Shown in pieces: positions 7,293 through 14,851 of a stretch of DNA of 50,247 bases. Source of the DNA: Lachnospiraceae bacterium. Its GTDB lineage: Bacteria; Bacillota; Clostridia; Lachnospirales; Lachnospiraceae. Under the pieces are notes generated by a model that was given only the letters and a program-made list of their open reading frames with translations, did not search any database and was not told where the DNA came from. Each line of letters starts with the position of its first letter. Within the stretch, counting starts at the first letter, position 1. The position numbers and the translations under genes are program-made. The stretch lies in assembly GCA_015057165.1 (NCBI GenBank), contig SVEY01000009.1, positions 1 through 50,247 on the forward strand, written 5' to 3'.

Positions 7293-8381
7293 TTAACGTT
7301 TAACTCTGGCAGAACCACCAGACATTAAAGATTCAACTTCTTTTACATTTGCCATAGAAGTATCTCCGGGAGTTGTCATAGCAAGTGCTCCATGAGCCGC
7401 ACCGTAGTTCACAGCCTTTAATGGATCACCTGTTGTCATCAATCCATAGATTAGACCGCTTGCAAATGAATCACCACCACCAACTCTATCAAGAATCTCC
7501 AGGCTGTCATATTTATTGGATTCATATATATTGCCATCACTATAACAGATTGCAGACCAGTCATTAATACTTGCTGTCTTAACCGTTCTAAGAGTTGTTG
7601 CAACAACCTTCCAGTTAGGATATATCTTTACAGCATTTTCAAGCATTGATTTGTAACCGTCGATATTAAGAGACTTAAGCTCGCCGTCGTTGCCCTCTAC
7701 TTCAAGACCGAGACAGGCAGTGAAGTCCTCTTCGTTACCTATCATTACATCAACATATTTTGCAATTTCTTTATTAACTTCTCTTGCCTTATCAAGCCCA
7801 CCGATAGCTGACCACATAGAAGGGCGATAATTAAGGTCATAGCTTATATAAGTTCCGTATTTCTTGGCAGTCTTAATGGCGTTAATTACTGTCTTGGCAG
7901 TAGTCTCTGATAGGGCAGCATAGATTCCGCCTGTGTGGAGCCACTTAACTCCAAGCTCGCCGAAGATATATTCGAAGTCATAATCTCCTGTCTTAGATAC
8001 GGCAGTATTGGCTCTGTCGGAACAACCTACAGCGCCTCTTACACCGAAGCCGCGCTCGGTGAAGTTGAGTCCGTTACGAACGCTTCTTCCGATTCCGTCA
8101 TAAGGAACCCATTTAATAAGTGAAGTGTCTACACCACCTTGTAGAATCAAATCCTCTAATAATCTACCTACTTCGTTATCTGCAAAGCTGGTGATACATG
8201 CTGTATTCATTCCAAAGCATTTCCTTAGACCGCGGATCACATTGTATTCTCCGCCGCCTTCCCATACTCTGAATTCTCTAGTGGTTCTGATTCTTCCTTC
8301 GCCGGGGTCAAGTCTAAGCATAATTTCTCCCAGAGATACTGCATCGAATCTTGCATCTTTCTTTAAATCAAACATCATCAT
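7293..8381 (-). CDS. kdgK: 2-keto-3-deoxygluconate kinase (PfkB family)
   Basis: PfkB/ribokinase-family sugar kinase, 362 residues. It phosphorylates KDG to KDPG, the fourth step after glucuronate. The N-terminal segment is SLGEIMLRLDP, the substrate-lid region is VWEGGGEYNVIRGLRK, and the C-terminal signature is DRVGGGDSFASGLIYGL with the catalytic base about Asp304. Family membership is clear. KDG specificity is inferred from the neighbouring uxuA, uxuB, uxaC and kdgA. The start has three consecutive ATG codons after AGGAGG, and the second or third has better spacing. Its start overlaps the end of the AraC-type regulator gene by 14 bp, so the two form an operon. Confidence 0.88.
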   Translation of the reverse strand: MMMFDLKKDARFDAVSLGEIMLRLDPGEGRIRTTREFRVWEGGGEYNVIRGLRKCFGMNTACITSFADNEVGRLLEDLILQGGVDTSLIKWVPYDGIGRSVRNGLNFTERGFGVRGAVGCSDRANTAVSKTGDYDFEYIFGELGVKWLHTGGIYAALSETTAKTVINAIKTAKKYGTYISYDLNYRPSMWSAIGGLDKAREVNKEIAKYVDVMIGNEEDFTACLGLEVEGNDGELKSLNIDGYKSMLENAVKIYPNWKVVATTLRTVKTASINDWSAICYSDGNIYESNKYDSLEILDRVGGGDSFASGLIYGLMTTGDPLKAVNYGAAHGALAMTTPGDTSMANVKEVESLMSGGSARVKR

Positions 8382-9258
8382 TATCCTCCTTAATAATATT
8401 ATCTCTTATTATATCTTTTGGGCTTTTCCCATATATCTTCTTACACTCTCTGTAAAATGTTGAATAGTTATCGAATCCATATTCTTCTGCAGTAGCAGTA
8501 AGAGGGGAGCCTTGTCTTACTTGAGATAGAACATTTTCAATCTTAACCTTGACAATGTATTTGTGCACAGGTGTGTTCAAATGTTCTTTGACTACCTTGG
8601 ATATGTAACTTCTACTTACATAGAATTGTGAACTTAAGTCATCAATACTAAGGGTATCTTTAATATGCGAGTGAATGTACCTGATAATAGATGAATACAA
8701 ATCAGGGCTAACAGTTTCTTGGCGAAATGTGTTACGAGTACTAATCACTCTGCATAGTCGGATAATAAGTTGCATGAAGAGGGATTCAATTGCAAATTTA
8801 TATCCGACACTTTTCTCATCCATCTCGGAAGTCATGTCTTCTAATATGTTAAGAATAATCGTCTTATTCCTGGTATCAGGACGAAAGTGACATAGACCTT
8901 TTTTCGTAATCTTGCTAAATACTTTAAGAATTCCATCATCTTTTATGGATAGTTCGTTAATGTATGTATCGCTTGCCCATATTACAAATCGCTCATAGGT
9001 ATTGTTCTCATCGGTGAATTTTACTTCCGGGAAATGTAATACACCTGGCTTTATTATAAGAAAGTCTCCCTTTTTAAGATGGAACTTCTCGTTCCCTACA
9101 TTATAATTAGTATCTCCATCTAGAAAGAAATAGAATTCGTAGTGGTTGTGAGAGTGAGGTTGAATCTTGTCTAAAGTTACATCCTTATAATGAAAGAATT
9201 CTAATGTCTCACTTTGCATAATCTGCCTAGATGAAAAAGAATTAAATATTGCTTCCAT
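8368..9258 (-). CDS. AraC-family regulator with N-terminal cupin domain
   Basis: Transcriptional regulator of about 296 residues. The N-terminal cupin (HSHNHYEFYFFLDGD, FHLKKGDFLIIKPGVLHFPE) is the likely ligand sensor. The C-terminal 100 residues carry two helix-turn-helix motifs, DTLSIDDLSSQFYVSRSYISKVVKEH and SPLTATAEEYGFDNYSTFYRECKKIYGKSP. An upstream ATG at 9321 lacks a ribosome site, whereas ATG at 9258 is preceded by AGAGGAAAACT, so 9258 is chosen. It is co-transcribed with kdgK and divergent from the uxu operon across 375 bp of repeat-rich DNA. The probable role is to control both arms in response to a uronate intermediate. Confidence 0.85.
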   Translation of the reverse strand: MEAIFNSFSSRQIMQSETLEFFHYKDVTLDKIQPHSHNHYEFYFFLDGDTNYNVGNEKFHLKKGDFLIIKPGVLHFPEVKFTDENNTYERFVIWASDTYINELSIKDDGILKVFSKITKKGLCHFRPDTRNKTIILNILEDMTSEMDEKSVGYKFAIESLFMQLIIRLCRVISTRNTFRQETVSPDLYSSIIRYIHSHIKDTLSIDDLSSQFYVSRSYISKVVKEHLNTPVHKYIVKVKIENVLSQVRQGSPLTATAEEYGFDNYSTFYRECKKIYGKSPKDIIRDNIIKEDNDDV

Positions 9259-9279
9259 ATAGTTTTCCTCTATATTTAT

Positions 9280-9308
9280 AATATACTTTCTTAACTTGAA
9301 TGATACAA
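9280..9308 (-). promoter_or_regulatory. promoter of the AraC regulator-kdgK operon
   Basis: On the minus strand, TTGTAT (plus-strand 9303-9308) is 17 bases from TATATT (9280-9285). Transcription would start about 15 bases before the ATG at 9258. Upstream are two ACATTTTGCAAT direct repeats (9318-9329 and 9352-9363), centres 34 bp apart, possible regulator sites. Confidence 0.45.
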
Positions 9309-9390
9309 TGCTTGTAGACATTTTGCAATGTTTTGTGGTAATTATGCAATTACATTTTGCAATTATTATACTATAATTAGTTTACAAGCT

Positions 9391-9430
9391 AAGTAAAGCA
9401 ACCATCTCTGAATAATGGTTGCCTTTACTT
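9391..9430. repeat. hairpin in the regulator-uxuA intergenic region
   Basis: AAGTAAA-GCAACCAT and ATGGTTGC-CTTTACTT form a 15-bp stem with one bulged base. It lies in the 375-bp gap between the AraC-type gene and uxuA (9259-9633). There is no long T-run, so it is not a classical terminator on the plus strand. Confidence 0.5.
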
Positions 9431-9441
9431 ATATTAACTAG

Positions 9442-9596
9442 GCAAAGCATATCAGCCACAAGACCAGTACTGATAAGATTTATGCAAAGTATATCGTGCA
9501 CAAGACCTGTTAAGCGACATTCTTAGTCGCGTACAGGTTCTTGTGACGATATACATACATAATTATTAGGTTACGTACAGGTTCTTGTGACGATAT
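9442..9596. repeat. four-copy forward-forward-reverse-reverse repeat array before uxuA
   Basis: Four related units of about 23 bp share ATATCGT-CACAAGA-CCTGT. Two lie in plus orientation (9442-9465 and 9484-9507, 42 bp apart). Two lie in minus orientation (9530-9552 and 9574-9596, identical to each other over 23 bp, 44 bp apart). The inner pair forms a palindrome of about 61 bp around TTAAGCGACATTCTTAGTCGC. The array ends 37 bp before the uxuA start, so it is either in the mRNA leader or in the control region. Confidence 0.75.
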
Positions 9597-9633
9597 GCAA
9601 GAATAGTATTACATTAAGGAAAGGAAGCCAATT

Positions 9634-10698
9634 ATGAAACTTTCATTTAGATGGTACGGCGAAGATGACCAGGTAACTCTCGACAACATTGCACAAATCC
9701 CTGGAATGGACTCAATTGTAACTGCAATATATGACGTCCCTGTGGGCGAAGTCTGGCCGCAGGAAGCTATTGACAGACAAGCTAAGCTGGTTAAGGAAAA
9801 AGGATTATCATATGAAGTAATTGAATCAATTCCGGTTCATGAAGACATCAAGCTAGGAAAGCCAACTCGCGACAAATTAATTGATAATTATTGTGAGAAC
9901 ATAAGAAGAGTAGCCAAGGCTGGAATCAAATGCATCTGCTATAATTTCATGCCTGTATTTGACTGGACAAGAACGAGTCTTGATCATGTCAACAAGGATG
10001 GCTCAACATCCCTTGTATATTATCAGGAAGAAGTTGATAAAGTTAATCCACTTAAGTCAGATTCAGACCTTACTCTTCCTGGCTGGGATGCAAGTTATAC
10101 TCCTGAGGAATTAGCACAGGTTGTATCTGAGTATAATGAGATGACAGAAGAACAGCTGTGGGATAACCTTGCATATTTTATACATAGGATAATTCCTGTT
10201 GCAAGTGAGTGCGATGTCAATATGGCCATTCATGAAGATGACCCTTGCTGGAGCATTTTTGGTCTTCCAAGAATAATAACTGATGAGAAGAATCTTGACA
10301 GGTTTCTTGCTCTTGAGGATGACAAGCATCATGGTATAACACTATGTACAGGTTCCCTTGGATGTTCTAATAAGAATGATGTGGTTAAGATGGCATATAA
10401 ATATTCTAAGATGGGAAGAATTCATTTTGCTCATCTTAGAAATATTAAGGTATTAGATAATGGTTTCGAAGAGTCAGGACATTTGTCTAAGGATGGAAGT
10501 CTCGATATGTATGAGATAGTAAAGGCTCTTGTTGATGGAGGCTTTGATGGGTATGTGAGACCAGATCATGGACGAATGATATGGGGAGAAACTGGAAGAG
10601 CAGGATATGGACTATATGATAGAGCCTTAGGCGCCACATATATAAATGGATTATTTGAGGCAGTTGAGAAACATGCATTAAGGGGGGACCATGCGTAG
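9634..10698 (+). CDS. uxuA: mannonate dehydratase
   Basis: Converts D-mannonate to 2-keto-3-deoxygluconate, the third step from glucuronate. The 354-residue length is typical. Family blocks are visible: MKLSFRWYGEDDQVTLDNIAQIPG at the start (shown here by its first residues MKLSFRWYG), CYNFMPVFDWTRT, MAIHEDDPCWSIFGLPRI with metal-ligand His and Asp, TLCTGSLG, HFAHLRN, and YVRPDHGRMIWGE near the end. GGAAAGGAAG precedes the ATG. The last residues (LRGDHA) and the stop codon are encoded by the repeat element at 10675-10748, so the natural C-terminus may have been extended or replaced by it. First gene of uxuA-uxuB-uxaC-kdgA. Confidence 0.93.
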   Translation: MKLSFRWYGEDDQVTLDNIAQIPGMDSIVTAIYDVPVGEVWPQEAIDRQAKLVKEKGLSYEVIESIPVHEDIKLGKPTRDKLIDNYCENIRRVAKAGIKCICYNFMPVFDWTRTSLDHVNKDGSTSLVYYQEEVDKVNPLKSDSDLTLPGWDASYTPEELAQVVSEYNEMTEEQLWDNLAYFIHRIIPVASECDVNMAIHEDDPCWSIFGLPRIITDEKNLDRFLALEDDKHHGITLCTGSLGCSNKNDVVKMAYKYSKMGRIHFAHLRNIKVLDNGFEESGHLSKDGSLDMYEIVKALVDGGFDGYVRPDHGRMIWGETGRAGYGLYDRALGATYINGLFEAVEKHALRGDHA

Positions 10699-10748
10699 CA
10701 TGGGGGATGCCTTATTGCAAGGCGACATTTCGTGAAACGAAATGTTGG
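10675..10748 (+). repeat. structured intergenic repeat, copy 1 (uxuA-uxuB)
   Basis: About 74 bp. An outer stem GCATTAAGG / CCTTATTGC (one mismatch) encloses the hairpin CCATGC-GTA-GCATGG, followed by the hairpin CATTTCGT-GAA-ACGAAATG. It overlaps the end of uxuA. The copy at 11639-11711 keeps the same fold with paired base changes. Confidence 0.75.
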
Positions 10749-10786
10749 AAGATTAAGAAATAACTAACTAATAGGAGGAAATAATA

Positions 10787-11635
10787 ATGCAGGATTTTGG
10801 ACTTGATATTAATGGTAAGGTAGCAGTTGTAACTGGAGCAGGTGGAGTGTTATGCTCAATGTTCGCTAAGACATTAGCAGAGCAGGGTGCTAAGGTTGCC
10901 CTTCTTGATCTTAATGAAGAGGCAGCGAAGAAGGCTGCTAAAGTCATAGGGGATGAGGGATTTATTGCCAAGGGCTATAAGGCAAATGTACTTGATAAGG
11001 CTAGCCTTGAAGAAGTGCACGAAGCTGTATTAGAGGATCTGGGACCTTGCGATATATTACTTAACGGAGCAGGTGGCAACAATGCAAGAGCTAATACCAC
11101 TAATGAATATTTTGAAATAGGTGATGATGAGAAAGAAGATATTGTATCTTTCTTTGATCTAGATCAAAGTGGAGTTGAGTTTGTATTCAATCTTAACTTT
11201 ATAGGAACACTTCTTCCTACACAGGTTTTTGCAAAGGATATGATTAATCGCAAAGATTGTTGCGTTATTAATGTATCATCTATGAATGCATTTACACCAC
11301 TTACTAAGATACCTGCATATTCAGGAGCTAAGTCAGCAATCTCTAACTTTACTCAGTGGCTTGCAGTACATTTTTCTAAGGTTGGAATTAGAGTAAATGC
11401 TTTAGCTCCAGGATTCTTTGTAACTAATCAGAATAGAGATTTATTATTTGATAAAGAAGGTAATCCAACAGAGCGTAGTAATAAGATTCTTAATGCAACA
11501 CCAATGGGACGTTTCGGAGAAGCAGAGGAAATCAATGGTACACTTCTATACTTAGTTAATCCTAAGATGTCTGGATTTGTAACAGGAGTTGTAGTTCCAA
11601 TTGACGGTGGTTTTGCAGCGTATTCGGGGGTCTAA
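10787..11635 (+). CDS. uxuB: D-mannonate oxidoreductase (fructuronate reductase), SDR family
   Basis: Short-chain dehydrogenase of 282 residues, NAD(P)H-dependent. The nucleotide-binding turn is VVTGAGGVLCS (residues 14-24), then the NNAGG-like ILLNGAGGNN. The catalytic pair is Tyr178 and Lys182 in YSGAKSAI. In Firmicutes this SDR subgroup replaces the unrelated long-chain UxuB of enterobacteria and interconverts D-fructuronate and D-mannonate. Specificity is inferred from its position between uxuA and uxaC. The start has AGGAGG at good distance. Repeat elements lie on both sides of the gene. Confidence 0.87.
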   Translation: MQDFGLDINGKVAVVTGAGGVLCSMFAKTLAEQGAKVALLDLNEEAAKKAAKVIGDEGFIAKGYKANVLDKASLEEVHEAVLEDLGPCDILLNGAGGNNARANTTNEYFEIGDDEKEDIVSFFDLDQSGVEFVFNLNFIGTLLPTQVFAKDMINRKDCCVINVSSMNAFTPLTKIPAYSGAKSAISNFTQWLAVHFSKVGIRVNALAPGFFVTNQNRDLLFDKEGNPTERSNKILNATPMGRFGEAEEINGTLLYLVNPKMSGFVTGVVVPIDGGFAAYSGV

Positions 11636-11638
11636 TAT

Positions 11639-11711
11639 GTCGTAAGGGGTACCATGCGAAGCATGGGGGATGCCTTACGACGCGGCGACATTTCACGAAG
11701 TGAAATGTTGG
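11639..11711 (+). repeat. structured intergenic repeat, copy 2 (uxuB-uxaC)
   Basis: About 73 bp. A perfect outer stem GTCGTAAGG / CCTTACGAC encloses CCATGC-GAA-GCATGG, then CATTTCAC-GAA-GTGAAATG. Compared with copy 1, the outer and last stems change on both sides so that pairing is kept. It lies entirely between the stop of uxuB and the ribosome site of uxaC. Confidence 0.75.
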
Positions 11712-11736
11712 TTTTTCGGTTCTTTAAGGAGTTAAT

Positions 11737-13131
11737 ATGAAACAATTTCTAAGCGATGATTTTTTACTACAATCAGAAACTGCTAAGAAGCTATATGAGA
11801 CTGCCAGCGTTGAAGGCGTAATTGATTTTCATAATCACCTTAGTGCTAAGGAAATCTATGATAACAAAAATTATGATAATATAGCAACAGTCTGGCTGGG
11901 TCACGATCACTATAAATGGCGCGCCATGAGAAGCAACGGTATTCATGAGAAATTTATAACAGGAGAAGCATCAGACTTTGATAAATATATGAAGTGGTGT
12001 GAAACTGTTCCTAGGCTTATTGGAAGCCCATTATATCATTGGAATCATTTAGAGATGCAGAGGTACTTTAATTATGACAAGCCTCTTTCATTAAAGACAG
12101 CAGAAGAGTTCTGGGATATTGCCAATGATAAGTTAAGCCAGGATGATTTTCGTCCAAGAGAATTGCTTGTTAAGATGAATGTAGAAGAGCTTTGCACTAC
12201 AGATGATCCTATTGACAATCTTGAGTATCATAGGAGGCTTAAGGATGAGGAGAAGAGATTCGTAGTTCGACCAACATTTCGTCCAGACAAAGCCCTCAAT
12301 ATACTAAGAGATGATTATAATACATATGTCACTGACCTAGAAAATGCTGTGGGCTATTCTATTGCAACCTATGATGACTTATGTAAAGCATTAGTTGACA
12401 GAATGGATTACTTCGAAGAGACAGGCTGTAGAATCTCAGATCATAGCCTTGAAGGATATGTCTATGTGGAAGATAAATCCCAAGAGACACAGAATGATAT
12501 ATTCAATAAAAGGAGAAATAACGAAGCTATAACAGCTAAAGAGGCAGCAGTATATCGAAGCCGACTACTTGTATTTCTCGCTGCTAATTATCATAAGAAG
12601 GGTTGGATAATGCAACTTCATATAGGTGCACTTCGTAATAACTCCACGAGGAGATATGAAAGTATTGGTGTTGACAGTGGCTTCGACAGTGCTGATGATT
12701 TTAGTTATGCCAGGGAATTGTCTTCTTTACTTGATGCCATGGATTATGATAATAATCTACCGAAGACAATTATTTATAATCTTAATTCTAAGGATAATAC
12801 AACTATTGCAACTATGCTAGGAAATTTCCAGGATGAAGAAGCAAGAAGTAAGATTCAGCTAGGTGCGGCATGGTGGGTACTAGACCATAAAAGGGGAATA
12901 GAGAATCAATTAATGTCATTTGCTGAATCAGGAGTGCTTGCTAATTTTGTTGGTATGGTAACTGATTCTAGAAGTATGTTGTCATTTCCTAGACATGAGT
13001 ATTTTAGGCGAATCCTTTGCAATTACATAGGAGGTCTTGTTGAGAGAGGGGAGTATCCTAATGATGAGGAAATGTTATCTGAGATAATTAAGGATATCTG
13101 CTACAATAATATAAAAGATTTTATGAAGTAA
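11737..13131 (+). CDS. uxaC: glucuronate isomerase
   Basis: Isomerises D-glucuronate to D-fructuronate (and usually D-galacturonate to D-tagaturonate), the entry step of the pathway. It belongs to the amidohydrolase superfamily, 464 residues, the usual length. The metal-binding DFHNHL (His32, His34) lies near the N-terminus. Other family blocks are WLGHDHYKWRAMRSNG, LCTTDDPID, MQLHIGALRNN, LGAAWWVLDHKRGIE and VGMVTDSRSMLSFPRHEYFRR. AAGGAG lies 5 bases before the ATG. It is followed at once by kdgA. Confidence 0.95.
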   Translation: MKQFLSDDFLLQSETAKKLYETASVEGVIDFHNHLSAKEIYDNKNYDNIATVWLGHDHYKWRAMRSNGIHEKFITGEASDFDKYMKWCETVPRLIGSPLYHWNHLEMQRYFNYDKPLSLKTAEEFWDIANDKLSQDDFRPRELLVKMNVEELCTTDDPIDNLEYHRRLKDEEKRFVVRPTFRPDKALNILRDDYNTYVTDLENAVGYSIATYDDLCKALVDRMDYFEETGCRISDHSLEGYVYVEDKSQETQNDIFNKRRNNEAITAKEAAVYRSRLLVFLAANYHKKGWIMQLHIGALRNNSTRRYESIGVDSGFDSADDFSYARELSSLLDAMDYDNNLPKTIIYNLNSKDNTTIATMLGNFQDEEARSKIQLGAAWWVLDHKRGIENQLMSFAESGVLANFVGMVTDSRSMLSFPRHEYFRRILCNYIGGLVERGEYPNDEEMLSEIIKDICYNNIKDFMK

Positions 13132-13143
13132 ATGGAGGATGTT

Positions 13144-13770
13144 ATGGATATATATAAACTAATAGAGGAAGCTAGAATTGTTCCTGTAATTGTAATAGAA
13201 GATGAGAAGGACGCACTTCCATTAGCAGAAGCACTAAGAAAAGGCGGAATTAATATTGCAGAAGTGACGTTTCGAACAGAGGCAGCTAAGGCTTCAATAG
13301 AGATGATTAGTGCCACATATCCTGATATGTTAGTAGGAGCAGGTACTGTCCTAACAATTGGACAGGTGGATGAAGCAGTTAAGGCAGGTGCCAAATTCAT
13401 TGTAACACCTGGAAGCAATCCTAAGGTGATAGAATATTGTGTTAAGAATAATATAACAATTATTCCGGGTTGTGCTAATCCTTCTAATGTGGAGTTAGCA
13501 CTTGAGAACGGAATTAATGTTGTTAAGTTCTTCCCGGCAGAGCAGGCAGGAGGAATTAATTACATCAAAGCAATTTCTGCACCATATGGAAATGTAAGAT
13601 TTATGCCTACTGGTGGAATTAATCCTCAGAATGTGGGAAGCTATTTAAAGGAAAAATGTATCATAGCCTGTGGTGGTAGCTGGATGGTAAAAAAAGACTT
13701 GATAGCAAATGAACAATTTGACGAGATAACAAGACTATGTAAAGAAGCTTGTGATATAGCAAATCAATAG
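13144..13770 (+). CDS. kdgA: KDPG/KHG aldolase
   Basis: Class I aldolase that splits 2-keto-3-deoxy-6-phosphogluconate into pyruvate and glyceraldehyde-3-phosphate, the last step of the glucuronate route. About 208 residues in a TIM barrel. The motifs are IAEVTFRTEAA with the acid/base Glu, GAGTVLT, FIVTPG, and the Schiff-base lysine at about residue 128 in NVVKFFPAEQAGG, followed by FMPTGGI. The first in-frame ATG (13132) contains the ribosome site GGAGG within its codons, so ATG at 13144 is the likely start. It is last in the uxu operon. Confidence 0.93.
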   Translation: MDIYKLIEEARIVPVIVIEDEKDALPLAEALRKGGINIAEVTFRTEAAKASIEMISATYPDMLVGAGTVLTIGQVDEAVKAGAKFIVTPGSNPKVIEYCVKNNITIIPGCANPSNVELALENGINVVKFFPAEQAGGINYIKAISAPYGNVRFMPTGGINPQNVGSYLKEKCIIACGGSWMVKKDLIANEQFDEITRLCKEACDIANQ

Positions 13771-13868
13771 CCTGTAATAATTGAAAATAATTGCCTTTTA
13801 TTCTAAAATCATATAGTATATTGATTTGGTTTGAAAAGAGAAATTGTATATAGATTGTAGAGGGCAAA

Positions 13869-14840
13869 ATGGATTTTATACCTGTTTTTATTAAAATGTC
13901 AGAACTCTTTCTGATAATTATAATTGGATATATTGCAGCGAAAGCTAAGATACTTGGACCTAATGTGAAGGCGGCCTTATCTAAGATTATTATCAATATA
14001 TCTATGCCTTGTACTATTCTATCATCTGTAATGAATTCAGAGAATCTTCCTTCTACAAGTGAGATTTTATTTATTCTATTAATTGCATTTTCAACATATA
14101 TTGTTCTCTTTGCATTAGCAAAAGGTACATCCTTCATTCTTAGACTTAAAGGTCAACAAAAAGGAGCAGCAGAATTTGGAATAATGTTTGCTAATGTTGG
14201 CTTTATAGGTTTTCCTGTAACTTATGCGGTGTTTGGTCCAGAGTCTGCATTTTACACAAGTATATTCAATATGCCATTTAATCTCTTGTGCTACTCTCTT
14301 GGTATTGCAATGTTATCAGGCTACAATATTAAAGAGAAAATGAAAAACGCTGCATCATCTAGTGAAAGTACCCTTAAAATATTTATGAGAAAAATCGGCA
14401 AACTGATTCTTACTCCTGCAATGATTGCGGCTATACTGTGCGTGATTATGGGAGTAACTGGATTTCAGGGGCCAGATTTTCTTGCAGATACATTTGACAT
14501 ATTAGGAGGAATAACTACACCAGGAGCATTACTTGTAATTGGTGCAGCTCTTGCTGAGATGCCTTTTAAAGAAATGTTTACAAATATTAAGGCGTATCTA
14601 TTCGCCTTAATTCAGGTTATAGTTACGCCTCTTTTAATGTATTTTATTTATTTGCCAATCTGCCAGGGCAATGATTTGCTACTTGGAGAAACAGTCGTAA
14701 TAGCAGCCATGCCTGTTGCAACAGCAGGAACAATGCTTTGTGTAGAGTATGATGGAGATGAGAAGTTTATGGCTCAGATTACATTTATAACTACACTTGC
14801 AACAGTATTTACAATACCTCTTATAGCAATGATATTATAA
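13869..14840 (+). CDS. AEC-family (auxin efflux carrier-type) transporter
   Basis: Integral membrane transporter of 323 residues and about 10 hydrophobic segments. Family features include FLIIIIGYIAAKAKILG near the start, ISMPCTILSSV, GIMFANVGFIGFPVTYAVFG in the middle and MPVATAGTMLCVEYDGDEKFMAQI near the end. These proteins export or import small organic acids, and the substrate cannot be predicted. AGAGGG precedes the ATG. A 98-bp gap separates it from kdgA on the same strand, so it may be part of the uronate locus or independent. It converges with the next gene with only 11 bp between stops. Confidence 0.85.
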   Translation: MDFIPVFIKMSELFLIIIIGYIAAKAKILGPNVKAALSKIIINISMPCTILSSVMNSENLPSTSEILFILLIAFSTYIVLFALAKGTSFILRLKGQQKGAAEFGIMFANVGFIGFPVTYAVFGPESAFYTSIFNMPFNLLCYSLGIAMLSGYNIKEKMKNAASSSESTLKIFMRKIGKLILTPAMIAAILCVIMGVTGFQGPDFLADTFDILGGITTPGALLVIGAALAEMPFKEMFTNIKAYLFALIQVIVTPLLMYFIYLPICQGNDLLLGETVVIAAMPVATAGTMLCVEYDGDEKFMAQITFITTLATVFTIPLIAMIL

Positions 14841-14851
14841 TTTATTATTCT

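Noticed and set aside
9442-9596. CRISPR-like regular repeats
   Set aside because: Only four imperfect units, two in each orientation, with no constant repeat-spacer pattern and no cas genes.
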